DNA of 64,000 nucleotides from Rhodococcus sp. G-MC3 (GTDB lineage: Bacteria > Actinomycetota > Actinomycetes > Mycobacteriales > Mycobacteriaceae): NCBI RefSeq assembly GCF_030063335.1, contig NZ_JASISW010000004.1, positions 62,001-126,000 on the forward strand, written 5' to 3'. The notes under the pieces are model-generated. The model saw only the letters and a list, made by a program, of their open reading frames with translations, was not told the origin of the DNA and did no database searches. The translations under genes and the position numbers were made by a program. This document shows, in pieces, positions 1-9,689 of this stretch; position 1 is the stretch's first letter; each line of letters starts with the position of its first letter.

Positions 1-152
1 TCGAGCTACTCGCCGACGTCAGCGAGCTCACCCCAGCCTGACGGCAATGCGTCCCTGGGCCACGCGCCCAGGTCCCCTCCCCGGTATCGGCACCGATATC
101 GTAGAGTCGCTGGCGGCCGAGCAGATGCGGCCGCCGATTCCGGGGGGAATGC
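1..152. other. left-edge intergenic / gene boundary region
   Basis: No gene can be firmly assigned here. On the + strand one frame reads to a TGA at 39-41 (last residues ELTPA) and could be the tail of an off-window gene. On the - strand a GTG at 31-29 opens a frame running off the left edge; this would suit eccC4, which in M. tuberculosis lies divergent from eccD4. The two readings are mutually exclusive and neither is proven. Two short dyads lie at 54-72 (CCTGGGC arms) and 83-100, before the good ribosome binding site of eccD4. Confidence 0.3.
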
Positions 153-1706
153 ATGACAGGGAATCTTTCACAGACGGTGGGCCGAAACGGTACACACGCC
201 GGGGAGTTCGGATCGCGCCGAAACGATGCAGGGCAGGGTAGGGACGAGCGGAGTCAGGACCCGGCAGCTCAGCGCGCCGTCGCGCCGTTGGAGTTGTGCC
301 GCCTGACGATCCTCGCGCAGTCTGTACAGGTCGACCTTGCCCTCCCGACAAACATCCCCGTCGCCCTTCTCGTCCCCGGAATCGTCGAGGTACTCGGTGG
401 CCGAAGCCCCTCGGGGCACGCGGCGGCGAACCCCGCCGCAGTCGATGGGGACGGGCGAGCATGGGTGCTGTCCAAAGTTGGGCAGCCGCCGCTCGACGGC
501 ACCGTGACCCTCGACGAGGCGTCGATCCGCGACGGCGAGCTGCTCGTCCTCGGCGCTGCCGACAACCCCGCTCCGCCACCACTGTTCGACGATCTGATGC
601 ACGCGGTAGCGACCTCGGGAACATCGACATTCGGATTGTGGACGGCGACGACCGCGCGGTTCGTGGGTTTCGGGGTTGGTGCCCTCGCAGTTCTACTCGG
701 ATGCCTGGCGCTTGCGAGGTCACCGTTCGGCGCGGGACCGGACAGCAGCATATTTCTCGAGATCGGTGTCGCCTCGGCGGTCGCTGGAATTCTGTTCGTC
801 GTAGCAGGTTCGATCGTGACCAGGGTTTACCACGACGGCCAGACCGGAGTGTTCCTTTCTTGCTGTGCGCTACCGCTCGCGTTCACCGCTGGAATCGCGT
901 TCGTTCCAGGTTCTCTCGGCGCACCCCACCTCCTCCTCGGTGCGTCGACTGTCGGTGTGACCGCGGCGCTGGCCTCTAGGCTTGGCGGACACGGCGCCGC
1001 TGTGTTCACCGGCACTGCCACGGCAGCAGCGATTACGGTCGCAGCCGCTCTCGTCCTGTTGTTCACCGATCTGCCGATCGGTGCGGTCGGTGCGGGGACA
1101 GCAGTACTCGCGCTGGCGGGTCTGGCGTCGGCACCAAGGTTGTCGATGATGCAGGCACGTCTGCCATTGCCTCCGGTTCCCACTGCGGGCGCCACACTCG
1201 ACGAGGTAGGCGACGACGAACACCCTGGTGTGGGCGAACTGGAGAACCTCTCGCGCCGCGCACGCAGCTACCTCACCGGGCTCGTCTACGCGGGAAGCTG
1301 CGCTACGACGACGGGGGCTCTCCTCGCCGCACTGATGTCGCGGCCCGACGGCACCTACTGGCCGGGTATTGCTCTTGCGCTACTTGTTTCACTTGTCCTG
1401 ATTCTTCGAGGACGAACATTCGCCGAGGTACAACACGCGATTCCGCTGGTTGCCGGTGGCACCGTCATAGGTTTGGCCCTCCTCGGTGTCGCGGTGTTCG
1501 CCTCACCGCCGATGACGCTCGGTGTGTTCGCAGTCGCGCTGGGGATCACCGTGGTCGCCGTGATTTTCGGGTCCGTGGTCCCCACCCGTGACTACTCACC
1601 GGTACTGCGTCGCAGCGCAGAGTTGATCGAGTACTCGGCGATCGCAGCAGTCCTTCCGTTGGCGTGCTGGGTCTGCGGCCTGTATTCGGCCATGCGCGGC
1701 CTGTGA
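153..1706 (+). CDS. eccD4: ESX-4 type VII secretion integral membrane protein EccD
   Basis: The 517-residue protein has an N-terminal ubiquitin-like (YukD-type) domain at about residues 45-130, opening with the EccD signature LCRLTILA and QVDLALP. It is followed by about eleven hydrophobic segments from residue 165 to the end. EccD forms the membrane channel vestibule of type VII secretion complexes. The ATG at 153 follows a GGGGGG stretch at suitable spacing; an internal TTG at 288 sits nearer the conserved domain, so the first 45 residues are uncertain. It is translationally coupled to the next gene through GTGA. The eccD-mycP-eccB order and the position beside truA match M. tuberculosis ESX-4. 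Confidence 0.93.
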   Translation: MTGNLSQTVGRNGTHAGEFGSRRNDAGQGRDERSQDPAAQRAVAPLELCRLTILAQSVQVDLALPTNIPVALLVPGIVEVLGGRSPSGHAAANPAAVDGDGRAWVLSKVGQPPLDGTVTLDEASIRDGELLVLGAADNPAPPPLFDDLMHAVATSGTSTFGLWTATTARFVGFGVGALAVLLGCLALARSPFGAGPDSSIFLEIGVASAVAGILFVVAGSIVTRVYHDGQTGVFLSCCALPLAFTAGIAFVPGSLGAPHLLLGASTVGVTAALASRLGGHGAAVFTGTATAAAITVAAALVLLFTDLPIGAVGAGTAVLALAGLASAPRLSMMQARLPLPPVPTAGATLDEVGDDEHPGVGELENLSRRARSYLTGLVYAGSCATTTGALLAALMSRPDGTYWPGIALALLVSLVLILRGRTFAEVQHAIPLVAGGTVIGLALLGVAVFASPPMTLGVFAVALGITVVAVIFGSVVPTRDYSPVLRRSAELIEYSAIAAVLPLACWVCGLYSAMRGL

Positions 1707-3154
1707 ACATCGGCAGCGCGCTCCGGCGGTGCACCCGGGCCGTTTCGGTCTTCGCTGCAGTGGTTCTGCTCGCCGTGTTCTCGTGGGGTCACGGGACGGC
1801 CTCAGCCGACCGTCCGTTCGTCGACCCGGCGTTGCTCCCCGAACCCGCGCCCCCGGGGCCACTCGAGCCGACCGAGCAACGAAACGCGTGCGTTCCCGTC
1901 TCGGCGAAGACAGACGGCCCGGGTGTTCCCACATCGATGAGCAGCCTCGATTTCGAAGCGGTCTGGCCTATCACCCAGGGCGAGGGCGAAATCGTCGCCG
2001 TCATCGACACCGGAGTCTCGCCGCATCCGCGACTTCCTGGTCTCCGTCCGGGAGGCGACTACGTGCACACCGGAGACGGACTGTCCGACTGTGATGCACA
2101 CGGAACGCTCGTCGCAGGACTCATCGCCGCATCCAGGCAACCGGGAAGTGGATTCTCCGGAGGCGCCCCCTCGGCGCAGATCGTCTCGATAAGACAGTCG
2201 AGCAACCAATTTCAACGCGAACGACGCGCGGGCGAAGAAGAGCCGTCCTCGGTGGACAACGCCTCCGGCTACGGAAACGTTGTGACGATGGCAATGGCAA
2301 TTCGCACCGCCGCAGATCTCGGCGCATCCGTCATCAACATCTCCGAAGTGGCCTGCGTTCCGAGTGGGTCAGGGGTTCCTGACGCTGCACTCGGCGCTGC
2401 GATCGACTACGCGGCACGAGTGAAAGATGTCGTAGTAGTCGCAGCAGCAGGAAATATCGGCGGGCAGTCAGCCTGCCGTAGCCAAAATCCCCTCCCCGAT
2501 TCCGCGGATCCCTTCGCAGACCAATGGAATCGAGTAACCACGATCGCAACTCCTGCATGGTTCGACGATCAGGTGCTCACCGTCGGCTCGGTCGCGCCCG
2601 ACGGTAGTCCGGCCGAGTTCACCCTTGCGGGCCCATGGGTCGACGTCGCCGCACCAGGCACCTCGATGACATCACTGTCACCGACCGACACCGGACTCAC
2701 CGACGGCACCGTCGACAACCAGGGCAACATCTCGCCCATCCAGGGAACCAGCTTCTCGGCGCCGCTCGTGTCCGCTCTCGCGGCACTCGTCCGCGCTCAT
2801 CGACCGGATCTGACTGCGCCGCAAGTGATCCAACGAATCGAATCGACTGCACACTCACCTGCGGAGAACTGGAATCCGCTCGTCGGCCACGGTGTGGTCG
2901 ACCCACTCGCAGCCGTCACCGGACAGGTCACCGGCGAACACATTCCGGCCCCTGCGGAGCCGATCGCGATCGCAGCACCGGTGGTGCCCACCAGCCCGAA
3001 CCTGCACCCTCGCACCGTTGCCCTCACCGGGGCCGCGGCGGTGAGCGTCGTGCTCGTCGCTGGTCTCGCTCTGTCGATTCCTTTCCGGCGACGGATCGAC
3101 ACTCACTCCGCGGGCAGCAACGCAGCTTCCGGATCCGGACCGACACCGTCATGA
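1703..3154 (+). CDS. mycP4: mycosin (subtilisin-like serine protease) MycP of ESX-4
   Basis: The 483-residue protein has a secretion signal (hydrophobic stretch about 11-28, then TASA), a peptidase S8 domain and a C-terminal membrane anchor at about 445-468 followed by FRRR. The catalytic triad is visible: Asp102 in AVIDTGV, His133 in DAHGTLVAG and Ser350 in GTSFSAP. Mycosins sit on the outer face of the ESX membrane complex, stabilise it and process substrates. The GTG at 1703 overlaps the eccD4 stop (GTGA) and puts the signal peptide at the N-terminus; an upstream in-frame ATG at 1664 lies inside eccD4 and is less likely. The 3' end overlaps the convergent eccB4 end by 52 bp. Confidence 0.93.
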   Translation: MNIGSALRRCTRAVSVFAAVVLLAVFSWGHGTASADRPFVDPALLPEPAPPGPLEPTEQRNACVPVSAKTDGPGVPTSMSSLDFEAVWPITQGEGEIVAVIDTGVSPHPRLPGLRPGGDYVHTGDGLSDCDAHGTLVAGLIAASRQPGSGFSGGAPSAQIVSIRQSSNQFQRERRAGEEEPSSVDNASGYGNVVTMAMAIRTAADLGASVINISEVACVPSGSGVPDAALGAAIDYAARVKDVVVVAAAGNIGGQSACRSQNPLPDSADPFADQWNRVTTIATPAWFDDQVLTVGSVAPDGSPAEFTLAGPWVDVAAPGTSMTSLSPTDTGLTDGTVDNQGNISPIQGTSFSAPLVSALAALVRAHRPDLTAPQVIQRIESTAHSPAENWNPLVGHGVVDPLAAVTGQVTGEHIPAPAEPIAIAAPVVPTSPNLHPRTVALTGAAAVSVVLVAGLALSIPFRRRIDTHSAGSNAASGSGPTPS

Positions 3155-4554
3155 GCGGTCAGCGCCGCTGATCGACTCAATGCCGGTCCGGTGCCGAGTA
3201 ATTCGATGATCTGCCACGGCGCCGTGGCCGCGCGGCCGAGCCCCAATGCTTGTGCTGCATCGCCGTCCGTAACACCGAACCTAACTCCGGTATCGGCGAC
3301 GAAGAAGTACGCATCGCGGCGCCGACTCGTCGGTGCGATACCCGTTGTCTGCACGAACCCGCCGCTGCTCGGCGCGAGGTACACCTCGTCGGCCGCAGGT
3401 CCACCACCATCAGCCTGAGCCAACCGGACGGGGCGCGCAGACTCGTCGAGCGGAAGAGTTCGACCTGCCGACATCTCCAGCCGCGCAGTCGGTCCTCCGT
3501 CCGGCGCGGGCTGAGGAATCCAGGACAGACACCCCACCGGTTCGGCTGCAGAATCGACGATCGTCGGCGCGACCGACGGAAAAGTGCCGATTGCCAAAGG
3601 CGTGCCCGCCGGTATTCCCCGCAGAACATCGGGATTGAGCGAATCGATTTCGGGGCTTCCCTGAGAGTCGGCGAACTTGATCAGTTGCGCAGTCGCCTAG
3701 CTGACAACCTGAATTCCGTCGCTCAGTACAACGTAGTAGCGAACATCGACGCCCGATACCTTCACCACCGAACCGATTGTCTTGCCTGCAATGTCGTAGT
3801 CCGGCATGGCACCCGCGCGCGGAACGACGGGCGGCGCAATCGGTGGAACCACCGGTACTGCATTCGCGAGCGAAGCACTGACCGACGTCGGTTCCGCACC
3901 TTCGAGCCTCAGCGCACGAACGACCGCGCGATCGACAAGGTCGATGCGGGCGCGGACACCGTCGTACACCAGAAATATGCCGTCGCTGGTGTCCCACAGA
4001 AACGCCTCGCCAGCACCGAGCGGCGTGACGTCCTCGCCGTAGTGCGGGTCTCCCGCCAGAACGGACGTGCCCTCGACGGACCCGGTACCGCCGAGCGTGT
4101 CACACACGGTCCACGCCTGAGCATCTCCCGCCTCGTCGTGCGGCAACGTCGACGGCGCACCGGGAATTCCGACCAACGCGCCCCGTCGTTTACCCGCGAG
4201 TTCCGACTCCTGGACGACGGTCGGACTGTCGGGACTTCCGACGATGAGACGCGCCGAAGCAAGATTCATCACCGGATACAGGGTGTCGTCCAAGCGCACG
4301 TACATCGCACCGGACTCTTTGCCCACCACGATCGTGGCGTCGCCGATTTTGTCCTGCGGCCGCAGCAGTGCCAGTGCAGCGCATCCGGCCAGGCCGAGGC
4401 ACGCGATCACCAATCCCACTGCCAATGCGCGCGACTGAGAGCGCATCGGGTCGTGCAGCATTCGCACGTCCCGGCGCACAAGAGCATGTTCCATTCGGCG
4501 GACGAGAAACTTGTATCCGCCGACCTGCCACTTCGTTGTCGGCGTCGCCGCCAC
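3103..4554 (-). pseudogene. eccB4: ESX-4 component EccB, interrupted by an in-frame TAG
   Basis: The frame is continuous from ATG 4554 to TGA 3103 (484 codons, normal EccB length) except for a TAG at 3699-3697, codon 286. Upstream are the EccB hallmarks: N-terminal KWQVGGYKFLVRRMEHALVRRD, a single membrane segment at about 43-64 and a periplasmic region ending YYVVLSDGIQVVS. Downstream the same frame resumes with ATAQLIKFADSQ and PAGTPLAIGTFPSVAP, also typical of EccB. A single base change, for example CAG to TAG, explains the break. EccB anchors the periplasmic side of the ESX complex, so the 285-residue product would lack about 40% of the protein. It could be a true pseudogene, a sequencing error or a readthrough site. 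Confidence 0.88.
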
Positions 4555-4769
4555 GATCCCACCCCGAACCTACTTAGTCAGCGGCTCGCTCCCCCACGAG
4601 CCGTCCCCGCGCGTCACAGTACCTACCCCGGCGATCCGACGTGCACGCAGTTCCGCCGAAGGGCTCACTCACACCCACACGACCCACCGCGTACAGTTTC
4701 GACCAGCCGGCCGCGCTCCTCCATGATCGCGGCTCGACTGCACTGCCTTCGGGGGGAGGGTCTTCATCC

Positions 4770-6467
4770 ATGACAGCACCATCGGGACGCGCTCCCGTAC
4801 GAGGCGCTTCGCCGCACCGACGTTCATCGAACGGACTGTGGTTTCGCGCACCTACCCTGGGCAGGACCGTCGGCGTCGAGATCGCTCTCACTGCAGTGTG
4901 CGCGGTTGCAGTCCTGACGGATATTCAGACACGGGTAGTACTCGGTGTCGCACTACCGCTGGCCGTTCTACCATTCGTCACCGTTGCAGGTCGCACGTCG
5001 CTCGACTGGATCCACACGGCATTTCGGTACCTGACAGGTTGGGTGCCTGCTCCCGGCACGACGGTCGACCATGCTCAGGGCGTCGAGAACGTCTACGGCG
5101 TTCACTGGAGCGGGGATCGGGTGTCGTGTGTCCTGGAACTGAGACCTCCGGCCGGGACATCCACCGAGCTCGGCCGGTCTCGCGCCCGGGTCGATGTCGC
5201 TCTCGACCTTACGACCATTGCACGATGCCTAACTCAGCACGACATCGCGGTCGACGAGATCGCCGTCGTCTCGCACGGCTCTCGAACATCCTCGGGTTCG
5301 CCGGCAACCGAAGTGTACGAACGATTGATCGGTCCGCTCCCCGCCGTTGCCGTTCGAACCGTCTGGGTGACGGTGGCAGTCGACGTCCGGACCAATGGTG
5401 CGGCCATCGAGGCGCGCGGAGGCGGACGGGCCGGGGCATCACGCACAGTCCTGATCGCAGGCGAGCGCGTTGCTCGTGCACTGGAATCCGACGGCATTTC
5501 ATCGATCATGCTGAGCCGCAGTCGAATTCAATCAGCGGCATCTCACCAGTGCCGCGGGGTCCCCTATGAGTCGCTCACCGAAAGTTGGACGTCAGCTGCG
5601 CTTCCAGGCGTCATCGACACCGGATTCGGGTTCGACTGCCGGAAGATCGACAACGAAGTGCTGGCCGACCTCTGGTCGACGCCGGCCCTGTCCACCACAA
5701 CCGTCCTCCGGCTCACTCCACACCGCACCGCCGGGCACGTGTTCATGAGCGGATCGTGCAACTTCGTCACACGCACGGCACGGCCGTCGCCGCGATTGCC
5801 GGGGGCAATCTCGATGAACGGGCGCCAGCGTCAAGCATTGCTGACCTCGCTTCCCCTCGGCATCACGGCCGCGGGATACGCAGATCCTGCGCACCGCATC
5901 GGGTACGAGGATGCTTCGACTCTTGCACTACCGACCGCAGGATGCGGACAACTACTCGGTTCCAATGCATCGGGTCACGGTGTCGCCATGAGTGTGTTCG
6001 GAGCCGGTCTCGGCTCGGTCCTGGTTTCGGGCGAGTTGTATCTGGCTCAACAACTCGCCTTCCGGGCCATAGCAGTCGGTGCACGAGTGCTCGTGCGCAC
6101 CGATCGTCCACACGCCTGGGGACCATTGGTCGACTCGGTGGCAACTCCCGATCGGCTTCGTATCGACGGGGGTCCCCATCGCTCGAGTTCGCGAATCGAC
6201 CTCGTTGTCCGCGACTTCTCAGACGCCGTCGACGCCCCTGGAGGGCCCGGAACAGACACTGCCACCGTTCTGACCTTGACCGAGCACCTTCCGCGAACCC
6301 CGATGACGGACCCCGACCTGTCCATCATTCAACCGGGTGCCGCAGGCGACCGGATACACGTCAGAACCTCCCGCGACGACATCGAACTCGTGCTTGTCAC
6401 CATTCCCCAGGAAACCGCTTTCATCGGCCACCCACGAAGCGTCCGACACCCGACGGCCGCTCACTGA
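4770..6467 (+). CDS. eccE4: ESX-4 type VII secretion protein EccE
   Basis: The 565-residue EccE-type protein has two adjacent N-terminal membrane segments (about residues 36-80, containing VGVEIALTAVCAVAVL and VVLGVALPLAVLPF), then a soluble region with the EccE motifs VYGVHW and TVLRLTP. EccE is the peripheral membrane subunit of the ESX core. The start is ATG 4770 (MTAPSGRAP) behind a GGGGGGAGGG run; an in-frame ATG at 4641 would add a weakly coding leader. M. tuberculosis ESX-4 lacks eccE, while the M. abscessus ESX-4 locus is reported to carry it, so this is the more complete version. The 3' end overlaps the convergent reductase gene by 7 bp. Confidence 0.85.
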   Translation: MTAPSGRAPVRGASPHRRSSNGLWFRAPTLGRTVGVEIALTAVCAVAVLTDIQTRVVLGVALPLAVLPFVTVAGRTSLDWIHTAFRYLTGWVPAPGTTVDHAQGVENVYGVHWSGDRVSCVLELRPPAGTSTELGRSRARVDVALDLTTIARCLTQHDIAVDEIAVVSHGSRTSSGSPATEVYERLIGPLPAVAVRTVWVTVAVDVRTNGAAIEARGGGRAGASRTVLIAGERVARALESDGISSIMLSRSRIQSAASHQCRGVPYESLTESWTSAALPGVIDTGFGFDCRKIDNEVLADLWSTPALSTTTVLRLTPHRTAGHVFMSGSCNFVTRTARPSPRLPGAISMNGRQRQALLTSLPLGITAAGYADPAHRIGYEDASTLALPTAGCGQLLGSNASGHGVAMSVFGAGLGSVLVSGELYLAQQLAFRAIAVGARVLVRTDRPHAWGPLVDSVATPDRLRIDGGPHRSSSRIDLVVRDFSDAVDAPGGPGTDTATVLTLTEHLPRTPMTDPDLSIIQPGAAGDRIHVRTSRDDIELVLVTIPQETAFIGHPRSVRHPTAAH

Positions 6468-7024
6468 CCGGGATACGGCCTGACGTCCTGCAAGCTTCTC
6501 GCCGCCGTAGCCCACCAATGCAGCTGATCGAGCATCCTCCCCGCGGAGTCGACGATCGCACCATCGGCGGTGTTTCCCTGCCCATCGAACGCCCGTCGAA
6601 CCCGGTGAACCGCGACGCTGTCGCGCACGGACACCATGTGGAGTTCGGCCGCGACCTGCCGCAGCTGCTCTGTTGCTCGAATTCCTCCGGCAAGGCCCCC
6701 ATAGGACACGAAGCCGATCGGCTTGCCCCGCCACTCGTACTTCACGCTGTCGAGCGCGTTCTTGAGAGACCCGGGATAGCCGTGGTTGTATTCCGGCGTC
6801 ACCACTACGACGGCGTCCGCACGTCCGATTGCCGCGGCCAGCGCCGTGCCCCCGGACGACGGGGACAGGTCGGCGGGGAGCACATAACCGAGGAGATCGA
6901 TCGTGGTCACGGTAAATTCGCGGCGTTCCGACGTCACACGCACGATCCAGTCGGCGACGACGGGCCCGATCCGCTCGGCGCGGACGCTGGCAACGACAAC
7001 TGCGAGTTCGACGGGGTCAGCCAC
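6461..7024 (-). CDS. NADPH-dependent FMN reductase family protein
   Basis: The 187-residue flavodoxin-fold protein has an N-terminal phosphate-binding segment (VVVASVRAERIGPVVADW) and the family signature TPEYNHGYPGSLKNALD, which binds FMN phosphate in NADPH-dependent FMN reductases and SsuE/chromate-reductase-like quinone reductases. It is expected to be cytoplasmic and to reduce FMN or quinones with NAD(P)H. The start is GTG 7024, 35 bp after the truA stop, so it may be the last gene of the rplQ-truA transcript. Its substrate cannot be read from the sequence. Confidence 0.85.
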   Translation of the reverse strand: MADPVELAVVVASVRAERIGPVVADWIVRVTSERREFTVTTIDLLGYVLPADLSPSSGGTALAAAIGRADAVVVVTPEYNHGYPGSLKNALDSVKYEWRGKPIGFVSYGGLAGGIRATEQLRQVAAELHMVSVRDSVAVHRVRRAFDGQGNTADGAIVDSAGRMLDQLHWWATAARSLQDVRPYPGQ

Positions 7025-7059
7025 CAGAACAGACTAGTGGCGCGCCGTTCGTGGGGTCG

Positions 7060-7950
7060 TCAGCAGCAGCCACCTGCCGACGGTAGGTCGGCGCGCACCT
7101 CACGGGTGGCACGATTTCGCGCAGCGAGTTCAGCTGCAGGCGGATAGTCGACTGCCACGAGCGAGAGCCCGTGAGCAGGAGCGACGGTGACCGAACTCGA
7201 CCTGGAGCGCGCGGCGAGCAACCCTGCAGTCCACTCGGGTGTTCGACGACCCTCACCGACGGCCTGCATGGCCCCGACAAGGCTACGAACCATGGACCAG
7301 CAGAAGGCATCGGCGCTGACGTAGGCGGTGAGCCGATCACCTACCCGTTCCCACTCGAACCGTTGAAGTTCTCTCACGGTGGTCGCACCGTCGCGACGCT
7401 TACAGAAGGCTGCGAAGTCGTGGAGGCCGAGCAGACGAGCCGACGCATCCCGAATTGCGCCCAGGTCGATCTCGCGCGGCCACGACACAACGCCTCTGAC
7501 GTCCAACGGATCCACTCCGTAGCGGGCTGTACCGAAGCTGTACTCGTAGTGACGTCGCAAGGCAGAGAACCGTGCATCGAAATCTGCGGACACCGCCGTG
7601 ATCGCCTTCACACGAACATCGGTCGGTAGAAACCTGGCCATTCGACGAATCAAACGTTCCGGTTCGACGATCCCGCCCGGCACGTCGAGGTGCGCAACCT
7701 GGCCAGCAGCGTGAACTCCTGCGTCGGTGCGGCCCGCAACCGTCAGTTCTACACGTTGACGCAACACCGTCGAGAACGCTTCCTCCAACACTCCGCACAC
7801 CGTGCGGATCTCGGGCTGACGAGCCCACCCGGAGAATTCCGTTCCGTCGTACGAGATGTCGAGACGATACCGTGCGGCGATACGCAAAGAAGCGGACCCG
7901 CCATCCTCGAAAGGATTGGCGGGCCCGCTTCGGTCCTGCTCCGAGATCAA
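7060..7950 (-). CDS. truA: tRNA pseudouridine(38-40) synthase TruA
   Basis: TruA converts U38-U40 of the tRNA anticodon arm to pseudouridine. The catalytic-Asp motif GRTDAGVHA, the start-region motif [17 protein letters not shown] and the C-terminal [13 protein letters not shown] are all present. The start is uncertain: the TTG at 7950 lacks a clear ribosome binding site and its first 20 codons lie in a strong hairpin (7889-7931), whereas a TTG at 7887 directly after the hairpin would give a normal short leader before LDISYDG. It follows rplQ by 5 bp, as in M. tuberculosis (Rv3455c-Rv3456c). Confidence 0.9.
   Translation of the reverse strand: MISEQDRSGPANPFEDGGSASLRIAARYRLDISYDGTEFSGWARQPEIRTVCGVLEEAFSTVLRQRVELTVAGRTDAGVHAAGQVAHLDVPGGIVEPERLIRRMARFLPTDVRVKAITAVSADFDARFSALRRHYEYSFGTARYGVDPLDVRGVVSWPREIDLGAIRDASARLLGLHDFAAFCKRRDGATTVRELQRFEWERVGDRLTAYVSADAFCWSMVRSLVGAMQAVGEGRRTPEWTAGLLAARSRSSSVTVAPAHGLSLVAVDYPPAAELAARNRATREVRADLPSAGGCC
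7889..7931 (-). terminator. strong hairpin between rplQ and the truA core
   Basis: On the - strand the arms GAAGCGGGCCCGCCA and TGGCGGGTCCGCTTC pair with one mismatch, and three more pairs close the loop after a one-base bulge. The hairpin is followed by TTCTTTG. It begins 25 nt after the rplQ stop, so it looks like the intrinsic terminator or attenuator of the rpoA-rplQ transcript, although it lies inside the longest possible truA reading frame. Confidence 0.65.
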
Positions 7951-7955
7951 AAGGA

Positions 7956-8546
7956 CTAGTCCTTCTTGCCCGGGTTTTCAGTCGACACAGCTTCGGCTTC
8001 GGACGCGTCCGAAGCGTGAGCGTCATTGTCTTCGATGCCCTCGACTACTGCGTGGGCGTTCTCGACCTCGGCGTCGGTCGCGTCGGCTTCGACAGCCTCG
8101 ACGACGTTCTCCGCACCCGGCGCCTCGGCGACAGCCGGTGCCTGCGAAGCCTTCACGCGACGTGCGCGATCTGCTTCGTTGGACACCGTCTGCTCGTTGA
8201 CGAGCTCGATGATGGCCATCGGCGAGTTGTCACCCTTGCGGGGGATGGTCTTGATGATGCGCGTGTAGCCACCGTCGCGACCGGCGAAGAAAGGCCCGAT
8301 CTCGGCGAAGAGCTTGTGCACGACATCTTTGTTGTTGATGATCTTGAGAACCTCACGGCGGTGAGCGAGGTCGCCATGCTTGGCATGGGTCACGAGCTTC
8401 TCGGCGTGGGGACGAAGGCGCTTGGCCTTCGACTCGGTCGTGGTGATGCGGCCGTGCTCGAAGAGTGCCGTCGCCAGGTTGGCCAGGATGGCCTTCTGGT
8501 GCGACGCCGACCCGCCGAGACGGCGGCCCTTGGTGGGCTTGGGCAT
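7956..8546 (-). CDS. rplQ: 50S ribosomal protein L17
   Basis: The 196-residue protein starts [25 protein letters not shown] and carries the L17 core to about residue 120. An Ala/Glu/Val-rich acidic tail of about 75 residues follows ([20 protein letters not shown]...), which is the usual actinobacterial extension. L17 lines the peptide exit tunnel of the large subunit. The start is ATG 8546 behind GGAGA. It lies 34 bp downstream of rpoA, the conserved rpsD-rpoA-rplQ order. Confidence 0.97.
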   Translation of the reverse strand: MPKPTKGRRLGGSASHQKAILANLATALFEHGRITTTESKAKRLRPHAEKLVTHAKHGDLAHRREVLKIINNKDVVHKLFAEIGPFFAGRDGGYTRIIKTIPRKGDNSPMAIIELVNEQTVSNEADRARRVKASQAPAVAEAPGAENVVEAVEADATDAEVENAHAVVEGIEDNDAHASDASEAEAVSTENPGKKD

Positions 8547-8580
8547 GATGAATCTCCTAGTAAGAGCTCAATCGAGCTGA

Positions 8581-9645
8581 TTACAGCTGTTCTGTCTCGG
8601 CGTAGTCCTGCTCGGCGCCTTCGCTGTCTGCGAAGGAACTGGCGTCGGTGTCGCTCCACGTTCCCGTGGTGGCGTCGTATCCGGGCACGGTGGTCGGATC
8701 GAAGGACGCGGGGCTGTCCTTGAGAGAGAGGCCCAGCGAATGCAGCTTGACCTTCACCTCGTCGATGGACTTCTGTCCGAAGTTACGAATGTCCAGCAGA
8801 TCGGACTCGGTACGACCAACCAGCTCGCCGACGGTGTGAACACCTTCGCGCTTGAGGCAGTTGTAGGAACGGACGGTGAGGTCCAGATCCTCGATGGGGA
8901 GTCCGAAGGAAGCGATGTGATCGGCCTCGGCGGGCGAGGGTCCGATCTCGATTCCTTCTGCTTCGACGTTCAGCTCACGGGCGAGGCCGAAGAGCTCAAC
9001 CAGGGTCTTGCCCGCCGAAGCGAGCGCGTCCCGCGCGGTGATGGAATTCTTGGTCTCCACGTCGAGAACGAGCCGATCGAAGTCGGTGCGCTGTTCGACG
9101 CGAGTGGCCTCCACCTTGTAAGTGACCTTGAGCACGGGCGAGTAGATCGAGTCGACCGGGATACGGCCGATCTCTGCGCCCGATGCCTTGTTCTGGACGG
9201 CGGGGACATAGCCACGACCGCGCTCTACTACGAGCTCGATCTCCAGCTTGCCCTTGTCGTTCAAGGTCGCGATGTGCAGATCCGGGTTGTTCACCGTGAC
9301 GCCGGCCGGAGGAACGATGTCGCCTGCGGTCACAGAGCCGGGGCCCTGCTTACGGACGTACATCGTGACCGGCTCGTCCTCTTCGGAGCTCACTACGAGG
9401 CCCTTGAGATTCAGGATGATGTCGGTGACATCTTCCTTGACTCCGGGGACCGTCGTGAATTCGTGAAGAACGCCGTCGATACGGATGCTGGTGACAGCAG
9501 CGCCGGGGATCGACGACAGCAGAGTACGGCGGAGCGAGTTGCCGAGGGTGTAACCGAAGCCAGGCTCGAGCGGCTCGATGACGAATTTCGAGCGGTTGTC
9601 GGCGATGACCTCTTCGGTCAGCGTCGGGCGCTGTGAAATGAGCAT
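8581..9645 (-). CDS. rpoA: DNA-directed RNA polymerase subunit alpha
   Basis: The 354-residue protein has the N-terminal assembly domain (residues 1-230, including [14 protein letters not shown] with the start-region [14 protein letters not shown]) and the C-terminal domain (about 245-320, [20 protein letters not shown]), which contacts UP elements and activators. The N-terminal domain nucleates beta and beta-prime assembly. The start is ATG 9645 behind GGAGGA at 8 nt. The gene is separated from rpsD by a 131-bp spacer that folds into three hairpins, which may adjust its level relative to the ribosomal genes. Confidence 0.98.
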   Translation of the reverse strand: MLISQRPTLTEEVIADNRSKFVIEPLEPGFGYTLGNSLRRTLLSSIPGAAVTSIRIDGVLHEFTTVPGVKEDVTDIILNLKGLVVSSEEDEPVTMYVRKQGPGSVTAGDIVPPAGVTVNNPDLHIATLNDKGKLEIELVVERGRGYVPAVQNKASGAEIGRIPVDSIYSPVLKVTYKVEATRVEQRTDFDRLVLDVETKNSITARDALASAGKTLVELFGLARELNVEAEGIEIGPSPAEADHIASFGLPIEDLDLTVRSYNCLKREGVHTVGELVGRTESDLLDIRNFGQKSIDEVKVKLHSLGLSLKDSPASFDPTTVPGYDATTGTWSDTDASSFADSEGAEQDYAETEQL

Positions 9646-9689
9646 TGTGTGTTCCTCCTGTACGGACGTCCGCTATTTGACGTCCACCT

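Noticed and set aside
3250..4773. 507-codon + strand open frame opposite eccB4
   Set aside because: Arg/His-rich composition without any family motif, and it lies wholly antisense to the clear EccB frame; a by-product of high G+C.
8740..9636. 298-codon + strand open frame opposite rpoA
   Set aside because: Mirror of rpoA codons; no independent evidence.
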